Shown: positions 42,287 through 51,118 of the stretch, in pieces | How the letters are laid out: the number at the start of each line of letters is the position of its first letter | Numbering within the stretch: the stretch's first letter is position 1 | DNA from: Agromyces cerinus | GTDB taxonomy: Bacteria; Actinomycetota; Actinomycetes; Actinomycetales; Microbacteriaceae | Direction: 5' to 3' | NCBI RefSeq assembly: GCF_016907835.1 | Contig: NZ_JAFBCT010000001.1 | Coordinates: forward strand, 3,913,731 to 3,977,730 | DNA length: 64,000 nt | Translations under genes and position numbers: made by a program | The notes under the pieces: generated by a model | What the model saw: only the letters and a program-made list of their open reading frames with translations | Told to the model about the DNA's origin: nothing | The model's database searches: none

Positions 42287-42703
42287 GTGGGCATCAGTTA
42301 CGTCGAGTTCGAGGACGAAGCCGGGATCCTGCGTCGCTACCGCAAGCACGTGAACGGCCGGGGCCTCGTGGCCACGACGGCCAAGGTCGACCCGACCGCG
42401 TTCGTCGACCCGACGGCCTATGTCGACTCGGGCGCCGAAGTGCAGCGCGGCGCCCAGATCGGCCCGGGCGGCTGGGTCGAGGGCGACGCCATCGTCGCCG
42501 AGCGCGCCGTCGTGGGCGTCAACGCGCACATCGGTCGCCGTGCGGTCGTCGGACGCAACGCGGTCGTCGGCCCCTACGCGAGCATCGGTCGCGATGCGAA
42601 GGTGCAGAACGGAGCGCGCGTGCCGCGCGAACTCACGATCGCCGACGGCGACGAGTATCGCGCCTCGGGCGACGACCTGCGCCGGCTCGGCCTCGCGGCC
42701 TGA
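42287..42703 (+). CDS. Left-handed beta-helix (hexapeptide-repeat) protein
   Basis: A 138-residue protein dominated by hexapeptide repeats. From about residue 30 to 110 the pattern [V/I/A]-x-x-x-A-x recurs (VDPTAFVDPTAYVDSGAEVQRGAQIGPG, in part), which folds as a left-handed parallel beta-helix as in acyl- and acetyltransferases. It is short for an enzyme of that class and lacks an obvious catalytic His. I chose the GTG of MGISYVEFED: AAGGAGGAG lies 6 nt upstream, whereas the ATG 114 nt upstream would read through an unlikely leader. A storage, scaffold or carbonic-anhydrase-like role is possible but unknown. Confidence 0.82.
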   Translation: MGISYVEFEDEAGILRRYRKHVNGRGLVATTAKVDPTAFVDPTAYVDSGAEVQRGAQIGPGGWVEGDAIVAERAVVGVNAHIGRRAVVGRNAVVGPYASIGRDAKVQNGARVPRELTIADGDEYRASGDDLRRLGLAA

Positions 42704-42711
42704 CCTCTGCC

Positions 42712-42786
42712 GGTTGAGCCTGTCGAAACCGAGCTCGAATCCTGCGGGTTGAGCCTGTCGAAACCCAGGTCTCGACAGGCTCGACC
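42712..42786. repeat. Three-copy GGTTGAGCCTGTCGAAACC cluster forming a terminator-like hairpin
   Basis: Direct copies lie at 42712-42730 and 42747-42765; both are exact. An inverted copy, GGTCTCGACAGGCTCGACC, lies at 42768-42786. The second and third copies can pair over 19 bp with 2 mismatches and a 2-nt loop region. The cluster lies between convergent genes (hexapeptide protein and arylsulfatase), where it probably ends both transcripts. Confidence 0.8.
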
Positions 42787-42794
42787 AACAGACG

Positions 42795-45161
42795 CTACTG
42801 GCGCGCCATCGCCACCCGCAGGCGTTCCTCCGGGTCGATCAGGTGGTCGTGGTCGTCGTCGCCGGTGTCGATCTGCACCCAGTGGATCTTGCCGGTGAAC
42901 CGGCTCGACTGCGGTGTGTAATCGGGGCTGACCGCCGTGCCGGATTCGTAGCCCACATCGGTCGTCTCGTCGGCGGAGAAGACCATCGGCTGTGTGGCGC
43001 CGACTCGGCCGGTGCCCACGGCCTCGCCGTCGTAGTACAGCGTGACGCCCCCGCCCTTGGCGAGCCCGCCGCCATCGTAGGCGAACTCCATGCGCACCTG
43101 GTGGTTCCCGGCCGGGATCGGCGTCTCGGCCTCGGTCTCGAACGAATGGATGCCGAGCACGTTGTAGACAAACTTCAGCTTCCCGCCGCTCACGAAGACG
43201 CTCCACCCGCCGAAGCGGCCGCCCTGGGCGATGATCACTCCCTCGGCCCCGCCCTCGGGCACGTCGACCTCGGCGGTGACCGAGAACGACTTGTTCTTGA
43301 TGCTGACGACGCTGTTCTCCGAGAGCCGCCCCATGCCGGCGAAGAACAGCTGGGAGCTCCCGTGGATCAGGGTCGGCCGGCCCGCGATCTCGGGGTTGAG
43401 TCGATCGGCGGTGCGGTCGTCGAGCGGCAGCACGTTGTACTTGACCGCTTCGATGAGCCAGAGCCGCTGCAGCTCGTGCAGGCGCTCAGGCTGCTCGGCC
43501 GACAGGTCGCGAGCCTGGCTGAAGTCGCCGCTGCCGTCGTAGAGCTCCCACACGTCGTCGTCGAATGCGACCGTCGCGCCGCCGACCATGACCCACGGAG
43601 TGCGGTGCTTCGTGACCGCGCTCCACCCCTTGTGGTAGATGCCGCGGTTGCCGAACATCTCGAAGTACTGCAGCTCGTGACGCTCGGGGGTATCGGGTTC
43701 GTTGAAGGAGTAGAGCATGCTCGTGCCCTCCATGGGCGACTGCATCACGCCGTTCACCATCGTCGGCTCGGGCAGCCCGGCCGCCTCGAGGATTGTGGGC
43801 GCGACGTCGATGACATGCGTGAACTGCGACCGCACGCCGCCCTGCTCTGTGATGCCCTTCGGCCAGTGCAGGATCGTGCCGTTGCGGGTGCCGCCCCAGT
43901 GCGATGCGACCTGCTTGGTCCACTGCAGCGGCGAGTTCATCGCCCAGGCCCAGCCGACCGCGTAGTGGTTGTACGAGCTCGGCGTGCCGAACTCGTCCAT
44001 CTTCGAGACCATGAACTCGGGCGTCTCCAGGGCAGCCATGCCGTTGAAGTTGGCCATCTCGTTGAAGGCCCCGTTGACGGTGCCCTCGGCCGATGCCCCG
44101 TTGTCGCCGATGATGTAGTAGATGATCGTGTTCTCGAGCACGCCGAGGTCTTCGATGGCATCGATCACGCGGCCGACGTGGTGATCGGTGTGCTCGAGGA
44201 AACCGGCGTACACCTCCATCTGGCGCTCGAGCACTGGCTTGAGCTCGTCGGACATGTCGTCCCACGCGGGGATCTCGTCGTGTCGCGGGGTGAGTTCGGC
44301 ATCGGCGGGGATGACGCCGAGCTCCTTCTGCCGCGCGAACGTCGCCTCGCGCTGCGCGTCCCAGCCGCCAGCGAAGGCGCCCTTGTACTTGTCGGACCAC
44401 TCGCTCGGCACGTGGTGCGGGGCGTGCGTCGCGCCGGGGGCGAAGTACATGAAGAACGGCTTGTCTGGCATCAGCGCCTTCTGGGTGCGGACCCAACTGA
44501 CGGCGTGATCGGCGAGGTCTTCGGTGAGGTGGTATCCCTCTTCAGCCGTTGCGGGCGGCTCGACCGGAGTCGTGCCGTTGTACAGTGCGGGCTCGTACTG
44601 GTTGTTCTCACCGCCGATGAAGCCGTAGAACGTCTCGAAACCACCGCCGCCCGACGGCCAGGCGTCGAAGGGACCCATCGGCGACGACTGCCACACCGGT
44701 ACCTCATGGCATTTGCCGAACTGCGCGGTCGAATACCCGTTGAGCTTCAGGGTCATCGCGAGCGGCGCCTTCGTGTTCGGCTTCAGCGAGCTGTTGCCCG
44801 GTGCCGAGGTCGCGGTCTCGGTGATGCTGCCCATGCCGACCGAGTGGTGGTTGCGCCCGCTGAGCATGGCAGCACGGGTCGGCGCGCACAGGGCGGTCGT
44901 GTGGAAGCGGTTGTACTTCAGCCCGCCTGCGGCCAACCGCTCGGCGTTCGGTGTCGCGCACGGCCCGCCGAAGGCGCTTGCTGCGCCGAAGCCGACGTCG
45001 TCGAGCAGGATCACGAGCACGTTCGGAGCCCCGTCGGGTGGCATCAGCGGCTCGATCGGTGGATACGAGGTGGCCGGATCCTTCGCGTCGTAGGTCGTGA
45101 GCCCGTGCGGCGGCCGGTCGGGGATCGGCAGCATCGTGCGGGCGTGGCGATCTGGCTTCAT
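42795..45161 (-). CDS. Arylsulfatase (Cys-type, formylglycine-dependent)
   Basis: A 788-residue type I sulfatase. The metal-binding Asp pair is in VILLDDVGFG (about residue 54). The formylglycine site CAPTR, Cys at about 92, fits the C-x-P-x-R rule, so a formylglycine-generating enzyme must convert the Cys. Further landmarks are FMYFAPGATHAPHH and YIIGDNGAS with the second metal Asp-Asn. A C-terminal beta-sandwich domain (about 620-760, VFVSGGKLKFVYN) follows. I chose the ATG of MKPDRHARTM, with GGGGAAG upstream; two earlier Met codons lack ribosome sites. No signal peptide is seen, so it is probably cytoplasmic. The substrate is unknown. Confidence 0.9.
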   Translation of the reverse strand: MKPDRHARTMLPIPDRPPHGLTTYDAKDPATSYPPIEPLMPPDGAPNVLVILLDDVGFGAASAFGGPCATPNAERLAAGGLKYNRFHTTALCAPTRAAMLSGRNHHSVGMGSITETATSAPGNSSLKPNTKAPLAMTLKLNGYSTAQFGKCHEVPVWQSSPMGPFDAWPSGGGGFETFYGFIGGENNQYEPALYNGTTPVEPPATAEEGYHLTEDLADHAVSWVRTQKALMPDKPFFMYFAPGATHAPHHVPSEWSDKYKGAFAGGWDAQREATFARQKELGVIPADAELTPRHDEIPAWDDMSDELKPVLERQMEVYAGFLEHTDHHVGRVIDAIEDLGVLENTIIYYIIGDNGASAEGTVNGAFNEMANFNGMAALETPEFMVSKMDEFGTPSSYNHYAVGWAWAMNSPLQWTKQVASHWGGTRNGTILHWPKGITEQGGVRSQFTHVIDVAPTILEAAGLPEPTMVNGVMQSPMEGTSMLYSFNEPDTPERHELQYFEMFGNRGIYHKGWSAVTKHRTPWVMVGGATVAFDDDVWELYDGSGDFSQARDLSAEQPERLHELQRLWLIEAVKYNVLPLDDRTADRLNPEIAGRPTLIHGSSQLFFAGMGRLSENSVVSIKNKSFSVTAEVDVPEGGAEGVIIAQGGRFGGWSVFVSGGKLKFVYNVLGIHSFETEAETPIPAGNHQVRMEFAYDGGGLAKGGGVTLYYDGEAVGTGRVGATQPMVFSADETTDVGYESGTAVSPDYTPQSSRFTGKIHWVQIDTGDDDHDHLIDPEERLRVAMARQ

Positions 45162-45363
45162 GACTTCCCCTATGTCGAGCGGATGCGGCATCCTCCGACG
45201 CCGTCGTCGAGGTCGCGCAGCAAGGCCCGACCCGGTCACGATAACGAGCGCTGTGCAATGCCGAATCATCCAATGTGCGTGATGCGACCCGGTGCACCCT
45301 CGGCGACGCTGAGGTGATGACCGACGCGCAAGCCGGTCGCTCAGCCATGGATCGGAGCATCGA

Positions 45364-45822
45364 ATGACGGAGCAGGCACTGGATGAACTCGGACCGGTCG
45401 ACTACCTGGTCATCGAGTTCCCCGCAGGGCAGGCGGACTTCACGGGGGAGATCGCCGAGGAGCTCGTACGGCTCGTCGAGGCCGGCACGATCCGGCTCAT
45501 CGACGCGATCGTGCTGACGAAGGACGCGGACGGCACCGTCGATGCGGCGGAGTTCGAAGACCTCGAGGATCTGGGCCCGCTGGTCGTACTCGAGGCGGAG
45601 CTCGCCGAGCTGCTCGCGGCGGAGGATGTGGAGCACCTCGCGAATGCGATGGAGCCGGGCAGCGTCGCCGGGGTCATCGTCTACGAGAACCTCTGGGCAG
45701 CGCCGTTCGCCGCAGCCGCTCGCCGGGCCGGCGGTCAGCTGATCGCGAGCGGACGGATCCCGATCCAGGCGATCATCGCCTCGATCGAAGCCGACGAGGA
45801 CACCGAAGAGACAGGAGCCTGA
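45364..45822 (+). CDS. DUF6325-family protein
   Basis: A 152-residue acidic protein of a conserved actinobacterial family of unknown function. The start LGPVDYLVIEFPAGQADFTGEIAEELVRLVEAGTI and the middle VLEAELAELLAAEDVEHLANAMEPGS recall the DUF1269/DUF6325 group, in which soluble alpha/beta domains pack against a Gly-rich segment. The end (RIPIQAIIASIEADEDTEE) is acidic. GGAGCAT precedes the ATG. It is the first of three genes in the same direction (45364, 45824, 46000). The second encodes a very short repeat protein. Function is not known; the cassette is recurrent, which suggests a shared job. Confidence 0.82.
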   Translation: MTEQALDELGPVDYLVIEFPAGQADFTGEIAEELVRLVEAGTIRLIDAIVLTKDADGTVDAAEFEDLEDLGPLVVLEAELAELLAAEDVEHLANAMEPGSVAGVIVYENLWAAPFAAAARRAGGQLIASGRIPIQAIIASIEADEDTEETGA

Positions 45823-45823
45823 C

Positions 45824-45988
45824 ATGCCGCTGAGAGCTGCACGAATCGGACGCGTCGGCGTGGTCGGCGCCCCGGTCGCGAGGACGGCGGTGGTTGCCGC
45901 CGCCGTGACTCCGGGGCCGTCCCCGGTCGCGAAGGCCGCCGTGGTCGGCGCCGCCGTGACCCCTGGTCGACGACGGCGCCGCATCTGA
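45824..45988 (+). CDS. 54-residue two-repeat small protein in DUF6325 cassette
   Basis: Small gene, easily missed, with AGGAG 8 nt before ATG and only 1 nt after the DUF6325 stop. The protein has two nearly identical 15-residue repeats, PVARTAVVAAAVTPG and PVAKAAVVGAAVTPG, followed by a basic tail RRRRRI. It is hydrophobic (Ala/Val) and basic at both ends. It could insert in a membrane or bind a partner through its basic tail. I do not know its function. Position, coupling and repeat structure make it a real gene rather than noise. The second repeat probably arose by duplication, since the DNA of the repeats is also similar. Confidence 0.8.
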   Translation: MPLRAARIGRVGVVGAPVARTAVVAAAVTPGPSPVAKAAVVGAAVTPGRRRRRI

Positions 45989-45999
45989 GGGGAGCGGTC

Positions 46000-46239
46000 A
46001 TGTCGTTGTGGGACTACCTGACCGTGTTCTTCTGGGTCTACGTCGGAATCGCGTGCCTGTGCATCTTCGTCGTGCTGATCGTCGACATCTTCCGGGACCA
46101 CAGCTTGAGCGGCTGGGCGAAGGCGGCCTGGGTCGCCTTCCTCATCGTGATGCCGTTCGTCGGCTCGATCGTGTACCTGATCATGCGCGGCGGCGGCATG
46201 TCGTCACGTCGAGGCGGCGACCAGCCGATGCTCGCCTGA
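46000..46239 (+). CDS. Small membrane protein with PLDc_N-like domain
   Basis: A 79-residue protein with two hydrophobic helices (about residues 5-28 and 40-62) and a short basic C-terminus. The pattern LTVFFWVYVGIACLCIFVVLIVDIFRD and AWVAFLIVMPFVGSIVYLIMRG is that of the phospholipase-D-nuclease N-terminal (PLDc_N) membrane domain, here without the nuclease. GGGGAG lies 6 nt before the ATG. It ends a three-gene set with the DUF6325 and repeat proteins and may anchor or house them at the membrane. A hairpin terminator follows it. Confidence 0.85.
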   Translation: MSLWDYLTVFFWVYVGIACLCIFVVLIVDIFRDHSLSGWAKAAWVAFLIVMPFVGSIVYLIMRGGGMSSRRGGDQPMLA

Positions 46240-46258
46240 GGGGAACCAGGCGACGTGG

Positions 46259-46292
46259 GAGCGACAGCGGCGCCGAACCGCCGCTGTCGCTC
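46259..46292. terminator. Bidirectional hairpin between the PLDc_N gene and the PHP hydrolase gene
   Basis: A 14-bp perfect stem pairs 46259-46272 (GAGCGACAGCGGCG) with 46279-46292, leaving a 6-nt loop. It lies between the convergent stops at 46239 and 46301. No T-tract is present on either strand. Confidence 0.75.
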
Positions 46293-46300
46293 GCAGTGGA

Positions 46301-48058
46301 TCAGCGCACGTCGACGAACACCGGGTTCGCGTAGAACCAGGTGTCCTGCCAGGGGTCGCCCTCCCCGTCGCCGTGTCGCAGCGGGCCGCCCGGGTCGACC
46401 GTGGCGCCGTGGTACCCGGCACCCTGGCGCTTGCCGTCACTGCCGCGGAACCGCACGTAGAACGGCCGGTCGACGTCCTCGAACACGTGTGTCAGCGTGA
46501 ACGTGCCGCGCCTCGTGGTCGTGTCGAACCGTGCCGCGACGCGGGTCTCCGGTGCGCGCATGGCGTCGGCATCCGCGGAGGCCCCGGTGACCGGGCCCGA
46601 GATGAGGTCGACGTGCGCGAGCTGCGGCACGATGCCCGCGGCGTTGGCGTAGTCGGTCGTGGTGACGGTGATCGTCACCTCGACGTCCTGCCCGCGCCGG
46701 GCGGCGACCCGGCCGCCGAGGGTCGCGCCGGTTCCGGCTGCATTGCCCCAGCCGTTGCCCGCGCCGTTGCCGCGTCCACGACCCGTGCCGGGCATCGTCG
46801 CGCGCACGCGCACGTCGAAGCCGCTCAGCAGGTGGCCGTGGTCCACCCACATCCGCCCGAGGCGCATCGCCTGCAGCACGCCCGCATAGCTGCGGGTCGT
46901 GACGCCCGTGTGCAGCCGCGAGAACTGCCCCGGCCAGAAGTCGCTGCCGCCCTGCGGCGAACCGGTGTCGACGGGGTCGGGTCGCTTGCCGAGCACGGCC
47001 CATCGGTCGAACTCGTTCGGGAGGCTCGCATACGGCTCACCCGGCGGGTAGGCGCCGGTCACCCAGGTGTCCTTGACGGTGAGGTGGTTGTCGGAGTTCG
47101 ACGTGATCCAGAACGGCTTGCCCTCGGCGAGCATCGCGTCCCACAGGCCGCCGACCGTCGCGGTCGCCCAGTCGAAGCCGCCGTACGGGCGGTAGGCGTC
47201 GGCCGGGAGCCCGGGCCAGCTGTCCGCGCGAGGCGCGTTGGTGTACTCGCCGCGCTGGTCGCCCGCGTGGGTGTTCTGGCTGATCGCCGAGCCTTGGGCG
47301 CCGGGCGCGCCCTCCATGCCGATCATGATCTCGGGGTCGGCGTCGCGCCAGGCGCGCAGTTCGTGCGGCGAATCGATGCCGAGTCGCAGCGGGTGGTTCG
47401 CGAGCACGACGGCGTCCTCGATGAGTCCGCTGCGCTTCTGCGCGCCGAGCCAGGCGATCGCTTCGGCGGCGCGGCGCTCCCACTCGGCCTGCTGCGCGGC
47501 ATTCGCCGGCCGCTCCCAGCGGTTGAGCTTGCCGTCCCATGCGAGCTCGAACGCGCGCAGCACGCGGGCGGAGTCGTGCCCGGGTGCGACGAGCACCGAA
47601 CCGTGCTCGGCCGCGGGGATGTACCACTCGAGGCCCTGGAAGATCAGGAGGTCGCGGGCGTCGCGCTCCTGCTGGATCTGTTCGAGCGATGAGAACACGC
47701 CCTGCTCCGCGTGGGCGAAGTTCGCGTGCTCCGTGAAGGCGAGCCAGTCGACGCCGTATCGTTCGGCGGCGTCGAGCTGTTGGGCGAGACGGTACTTCGC
47801 GTCGTGGCTGAACTGGGTGTGAACGTGGTGGTCGCCCACGAGCCACCTGAGCGCGGGGTCGTTCGCTCCGCCGCTCGCGGCTCTGAGGGCGATCGCGGGG
47901 GCGGCTCCCGATCCAAGGGTCTGCGCACCGGTCAGCGCGCCGGCGGCGAGCACGATGCCCGCGGTGCGCAGCATGTCGCGGCGCGAGAATCCGAGCCGCG
48001 CGAGCTCGGCATCGGCATCGTGGGGGTCCGTGCAGTCAGTGGCGTGAGGGTCGCACAT
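46301..48058 (-). CDS. Tat-exported PHP-domain (CehA/McbA-type) metallohydrolase
   Basis: A 585-residue secreted hydrolase. The twin-arginine signal SRRDMLR at about residues 25-31 with a hydrophobic stretch suggests Tat export of a folded, metal-loaded enzyme. The PHP fold carries the H-x-H motif in GDHHVHTQFSHDAKY, then AFTEHANF and VVLANHP, and a metal-ligand region TSNSDNH. A Gly/Asn-rich linker (about 445-470) precedes a C-terminal beta-rich domain. CehA/McbA-type enzymes cleave carbamate or phosphate esters; the substrate here is unknown. I chose the ATG of MCDPHATDCT, with GGAGAAG about 9 nt upstream. Confidence 0.87.
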   Translation of the reverse strand: MCDPHATDCTDPHDADAELARLGFSRRDMLRTAGIVLAAGALTGAQTLGSGAAPAIALRAASGGANDPALRWLVGDHHVHTQFSHDAKYRLAQQLDAAERYGVDWLAFTEHANFAHAEQGVFSSLEQIQQERDARDLLIFQGLEWYIPAAEHGSVLVAPGHDSARVLRAFELAWDGKLNRWERPANAAQQAEWERRAAEAIAWLGAQKRSGLIEDAVVLANHPLRLGIDSPHELRAWRDADPEIMIGMEGAPGAQGSAISQNTHAGDQRGEYTNAPRADSWPGLPADAYRPYGGFDWATATVGGLWDAMLAEGKPFWITSNSDNHLTVKDTWVTGAYPPGEPYASLPNEFDRWAVLGKRPDPVDTGSPQGGSDFWPGQFSRLHTGVTTRSYAGVLQAMRLGRMWVDHGHLLSGFDVRVRATMPGTGRGRGNGAGNGWGNAAGTGATLGGRVAARRGQDVEVTITVTTTDYANAAGIVPQLAHVDLISGPVTGASADADAMRAPETRVAARFDTTTRRGTFTLTHVFEDVDRPFYVRFRGSDGKRQGAGYHGATVDPGGPLRHGDGEGDPWQDTWFYANPVFVDVR

Positions 48059-48220
48059 GGTCGTTCGCTTCTCCAGTCGTCGGGGGACGCCCGTACGGTA
48101 GGAGCGGCAGATGGCGGTCAGGAGAACGCGTGGTTGACGCATGCCTGCACCCGGTCGACCGGCGCGCGAACGAAAACGGAGCCCTGTCACCCATAGTGAC
48201 GGCACGCACCGCCGGGTCGG

Positions 48221-49291
48221 TCAGCCCGCAGCGGATGCGTCGTTCGCGAGCAACTCGTTCGCGAGCAGCTCGAGCGTCTGCTCGCGCCCGGGCGTCGCGT
48301 CGAGGGCTTCGCCGTCGTAGCTGCCGCCGATGGGCGCGAGCATGATCTCGTCGATTCCGTGGCGGGCTGCGAGGGTGCGCAGTTCGGATGCCGCGGTCGT
48401 GGGGTCGCCGATGATCCAGCGTTGCTCCATGGCCGCGATGAGCTCGTCGCCGACCGAGTCGGCGGGGGCGGCGAGCGCCTCCTCGACGGTCTCGAGCGGG
48501 CGCATCGGCCGATTGGTGCGGAGCCGCGCCATCGAGTGCATCTGGGGCAGTGCCCGGGCTCGCGCCTCTTCGGGCGTGGGGGCGACCGAGGCGTTCACCG
48601 TCAGGAACGTCTCGGGCACCGGGTGCGCCTCGCTCGGCTGGAACTCCGTGCGGTAGAGCTCGAGCGCCCGCTCGAGGCCCTCGCCCGAGAAGTGGTTCGC
48701 GAAGACGTACGGCAGGCCGAGCGAGGCGGCGAGCTTCGCCGAGTAGTCGCTCGATCCGAGCAGCCAGACCGTCGGGACCTCCGTCGCCGCCGGGGTCGCC
48801 GTGATCGCGTACTCGCGGCCGCTCGTGAGTCGCAGCGATGCTCCGTCGGGGGAGAGGAGCGACAGGATGTCGGCGATGTGGTCGGGGAACCGGTCGACGT
48901 CGGCCGTCGGTCCCGAGATGCGCAGCAGCTGCGTGATGACGGGGTCGCTGCCCGGTGCGCGCCCGATGCCCAGGTCGATGCGCCCGGGGGCGAACGCCTC
49001 GAGCGCCGCGAACTGCTCGGCGACGACGAGCGGGGCGTGGTTCGGCAGCATGACGCCCCCCGAGCCGACCCTGATGCGCTCGGTCTTCGCCGCGATCGCC
49101 GCGATCAGCACGGGCGGCGTCGTCGAGGCGACGGCCGGCATGTTGTGGTGCTCGGCGAACCAGTAGCGGGTGAAGCCGAGGCGATCGGCGAGCTGCGCGA
49201 GGCGAACGGATGCCGCGAGCGCGCCGGCACTCGTCTGGCCGGTGCGCACCGGGATGAGGTCGAGCACGGAGAGTCGGGGTGAAGAAGTCAT
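48221..49291 (-). CDS. LLM-class oxidoreductase, MsnO8-type
   Basis: A 356-residue luciferase-like monooxygenase (TIM barrel, FMN). The start LSVLDLIPVRTGQTSAGAL, AQLADRLGFTRYWFAEHHNMP and RIRVGSGGVMLPNHAPLVVAEQ are the typical MsnO8/alkanal-monooxygenase-like signature. I chose the ATG of MTSSPRLSV; the longer frame runs into the intergenic repeat. It reads antisense to nothing credible. The physiological substrate is unknown. The 5' side is a 302-nt non-coding gap with a repeat hairpin. Confidence 0.9.
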   Translation of the reverse strand: MTSSPRLSVLDLIPVRTGQTSAGALAASVRLAQLADRLGFTRYWFAEHHNMPAVASTTPPVLIAAIAAKTERIRVGSGGVMLPNHAPLVVAEQFAALEAFAPGRIDLGIGRAPGSDPVITQLLRISGPTADVDRFPDHIADILSLLSPDGASLRLTSGREYAITATPAATEVPTVWLLGSSDYSAKLAASLGLPYVFANHFSGEGLERALELYRTEFQPSEAHPVPETFLTVNASVAPTPEEARARALPQMHSMARLRTNRPMRPLETVEEALAAPADSVGDELIAAMEQRWIIGDPTTAASELRTLAARHGIDEIMLAPIGGSYDGEALDATPGREQTLELLANELLANDASAAG

Positions 49292-49593
49292 CCCTGACGG
49301 CAACCGGGTCGCGATGCGCGGTATTCCGTCGTGATGCGGGTTGAGCCTGTCGAAACCGGGTCTCGACACGCTCGACCAGCAGATGCTCCCAGAGCCTGTC
49401 AGAGGGGCGACCTGGGTCCATGGAGGGTGGGTGCTGCCACTGAAACGATCGGAGGGAGACCCCTGACGCGGGGGAGACCATGCCGACGTTGGATGGGTTC
49501 TCGTTGCGAGCGCCGCCTGAGACCAGTGCGGCCGTCGGAGCGTCGCCCCGAGGGGCGCGCATGGGCCCGCGACGATCCCGAAAGGAAGCATCC
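49292..49593. other. 302-nt non-coding gap with repeat hairpin
   Basis: Between the divergent LLM gene and FAD-oxidoreductase gene. It holds GGTTGAGCCTGTCGAAACC (49339-49357), its inverted partner (49359-49377), and a partial third copy (AGAGCCTGTCAG near 49391). An in-frame ATG at 49480 with GGGGGAG 4 nt before it could extend the FAD-oxidoreductase gene. The 38-codon extension uses rare codons (TTG, GAT, CGA, AGT) unlike the downstream gene, so I treat it as untranslated leader. Confidence 0.55.
49339..49377. repeat. Inverted GGTTGAGCCTGTCGAAACC pair, hairpin
   Basis: Exact copy at 49339-49357 and inverted, degenerate copy GGTCTCGACACGCTCGACC at 49359-49377, separated by 1 nt. The pair can fold into a nearly 19-bp stem. 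It lies just upstream (antisense side) of the LLM gene's start, between divergent genes, so it is not a simple terminator for either; it may be a mobile repeat remnant. Confidence 0.75.
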
Positions 49594-51036
49594 GTGAACA
49601 CCCCCGTGCCGTCGGCCGCAACGACCGACTCCGCCACGCTCTCGCTCCGCGAGGCGCTCGCGCTCCTCGACGACCGCATCGCCGGTCGCGTGCTGATCTC
49701 CGGCGACCCCGGATGGGACGAGGCCCGCTCGGCCTGGAACCTCGCCGTCGACCAAAACCCCGCCGCGATCGTCGTCGCGACGACCTCCGACGACGTCGCG
49801 CACACCGTGCGTGCGGCGGCGGAGTTCGGTCTCGCCGTCGCCCCGCAGGCCACCGGCCACAATGCCGGCCCGCTCGCGGCGAACGACGGGCTCGCCGGCG
49901 CGATCCTGCTGCGCACCCACGAGATGCGGGGTGTCGAGATCGACGCCGAGTCGCGCATCGCCCGCGTCGAGGCCGGCGCCCAGTGGGGCGATGTCGTCAC
50001 CGAAGTCGCGCCGCTCGGGCTCACCGCGCTCGCCGGTACCGCCCACGATGTCGGCGTCATCGGCTACACGCTCGGCGGCGGGGTGAGCTGGCTCGCCCGC
50101 TCGCACGGACTCGCCGCCAACCACGTCGTCGCGATCGAACTCGTCACGGCCGACGGAGTCGCCCGCCGGGTCGACGCCGAGAACGATGCCGAGCTGTTCT
50201 GGGCGCTCCGCGGTGGTGGCGGCGACCTCGGCGTCGTCACCGCGCTCGAGTTCGGTCTCTTCGACGTGCCGGCGTTGAGCGCCGGCATGCTGCTCTGGCC
50301 GATCGAGCGCACGGCCGAGGTGCTCACCGCCTGGTCGGACTGGATCGACGGCATCCCGACCTCGGTGACCTCGACCGCCCGCGTGCTGCGCCTGCCGCCG
50401 ATGCCGGAACTGCCGCCCTTCCTCTCGGGCCGTGCGCTCGTCGTCGTCGAGGTCGCGATGCAGGAGGACCCGGCACGGGTCGACGAGCTGCTCGCGCCGC
50501 TCCGCGCCCTCGCGCCCGAGGTCGACACGGTGCACCCGCAGTCCTCGGCCGAGCTGCTGCAGCTGCACATGGATCCGCCGCAGCCGGTGCCCGGACTCGG
50601 CGACGGCATGCTGCTCGCCGAACTGACCTCTGCCGCGATCCGCGCCTTCGTCGGCGCGGTCGGGCCGGATGCCTCTTCGGCCCTGCTCTCCGCCGAGATC
50701 CGCCACCTCGGCGGCATGATGGATCCGGGCGTCGCGCGCGCCGCGGCATCCGTGCAGGGCACGCCGCAGCCGGGCGTCACCGCAGGCTTCGATGCCGGCT
50801 TCCTGCTGTTCGGGGTCGGCATCGCGATGCCCGACAACGGCGAGGCGCTCGCCGCGTCGCTCGGCCGGCTGCTCTCGGCCGTCGAGCCGTGGAGCGCCGG
50901 CAGCGACTACCTGAACTTCGCCGAGCACGCCCGCCCCGCCGAGCGGTTCTTCGGCGACGACCTCGAGCGGCTGCGTGCGGTCAAGCGGGCCGTCGACCCG
51001 ACGGGCGTGATGCGTTCGAACCACCCGATCGGGTGA
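49594..51036 (+). CDS. FAD-binding (PCMH/BBE-type) oxidoreductase
   Basis: A 480-residue flavoenzyme of the berberine-bridge/6-hydroxynicotine-oxidase group. The FAD domain (about residues 35-210) has NPAAIVVATTSDDVAHTV, the flavin-attachment-like APQATGHNAGP with His, and GYTLGGGVSWLARSHGLAAN. The substrate domain follows, with the BBE-like C-terminus (YLNFAEHARP and VDPTGVMRSNHPI). I chose the GTG of MNTPVPSAATT (AAGGAA 7 nt upstream); the codon use of the longer alternative is unlike the gene. It is probably a cytoplasmic single-gene oxidase or dehydrogenase; the substrate is unknown. Confidence 0.88.
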   Translation: MNTPVPSAATTDSATLSLREALALLDDRIAGRVLISGDPGWDEARSAWNLAVDQNPAAIVVATTSDDVAHTVRAAAEFGLAVAPQATGHNAGPLAANDGLAGAILLRTHEMRGVEIDAESRIARVEAGAQWGDVVTEVAPLGLTALAGTAHDVGVIGYTLGGGVSWLARSHGLAANHVVAIELVTADGVARRVDAENDAELFWALRGGGGDLGVVTALEFGLFDVPALSAGMLLWPIERTAEVLTAWSDWIDGIPTSVTSTARVLRLPPMPELPPFLSGRALVVVEVAMQEDPARVDELLAPLRALAPEVDTVHPQSSAELLQLHMDPPQPVPGLGDGMLLAELTSAAIRAFVGAVGPDASSALLSAEIRHLGGMMDPGVARAAASVQGTPQPGVTAGFDAGFLLFGVGIAMPDNGEALAASLGRLLSAVEPWSAGSDYLNFAEHARPAERFFGDDLERLRAVKRAVDPTGVMRSNHPIG

Positions 51037-51118
51037 CTGGGGGCTGTCGCTCGCGCCCCGGCCTTCATAGGCTGGGGTGCGAGCGACATCGTCGTCGCAC
51101 GACCTTGGGGGAGGAACG

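Noticed and set aside
45162-45363. Operator between the arylsulfatase and DUF6325 genes
   Set aside because: No inverted repeat longer than chance was found in the divergent gap.
49480-49593. Upstream ATG start for the FAD oxidoreductase with GGGGGAG before it
   Set aside because: The 38-codon extension uses rare codons and has no family similarity; the GTG at 49594 has a good ribosome site.
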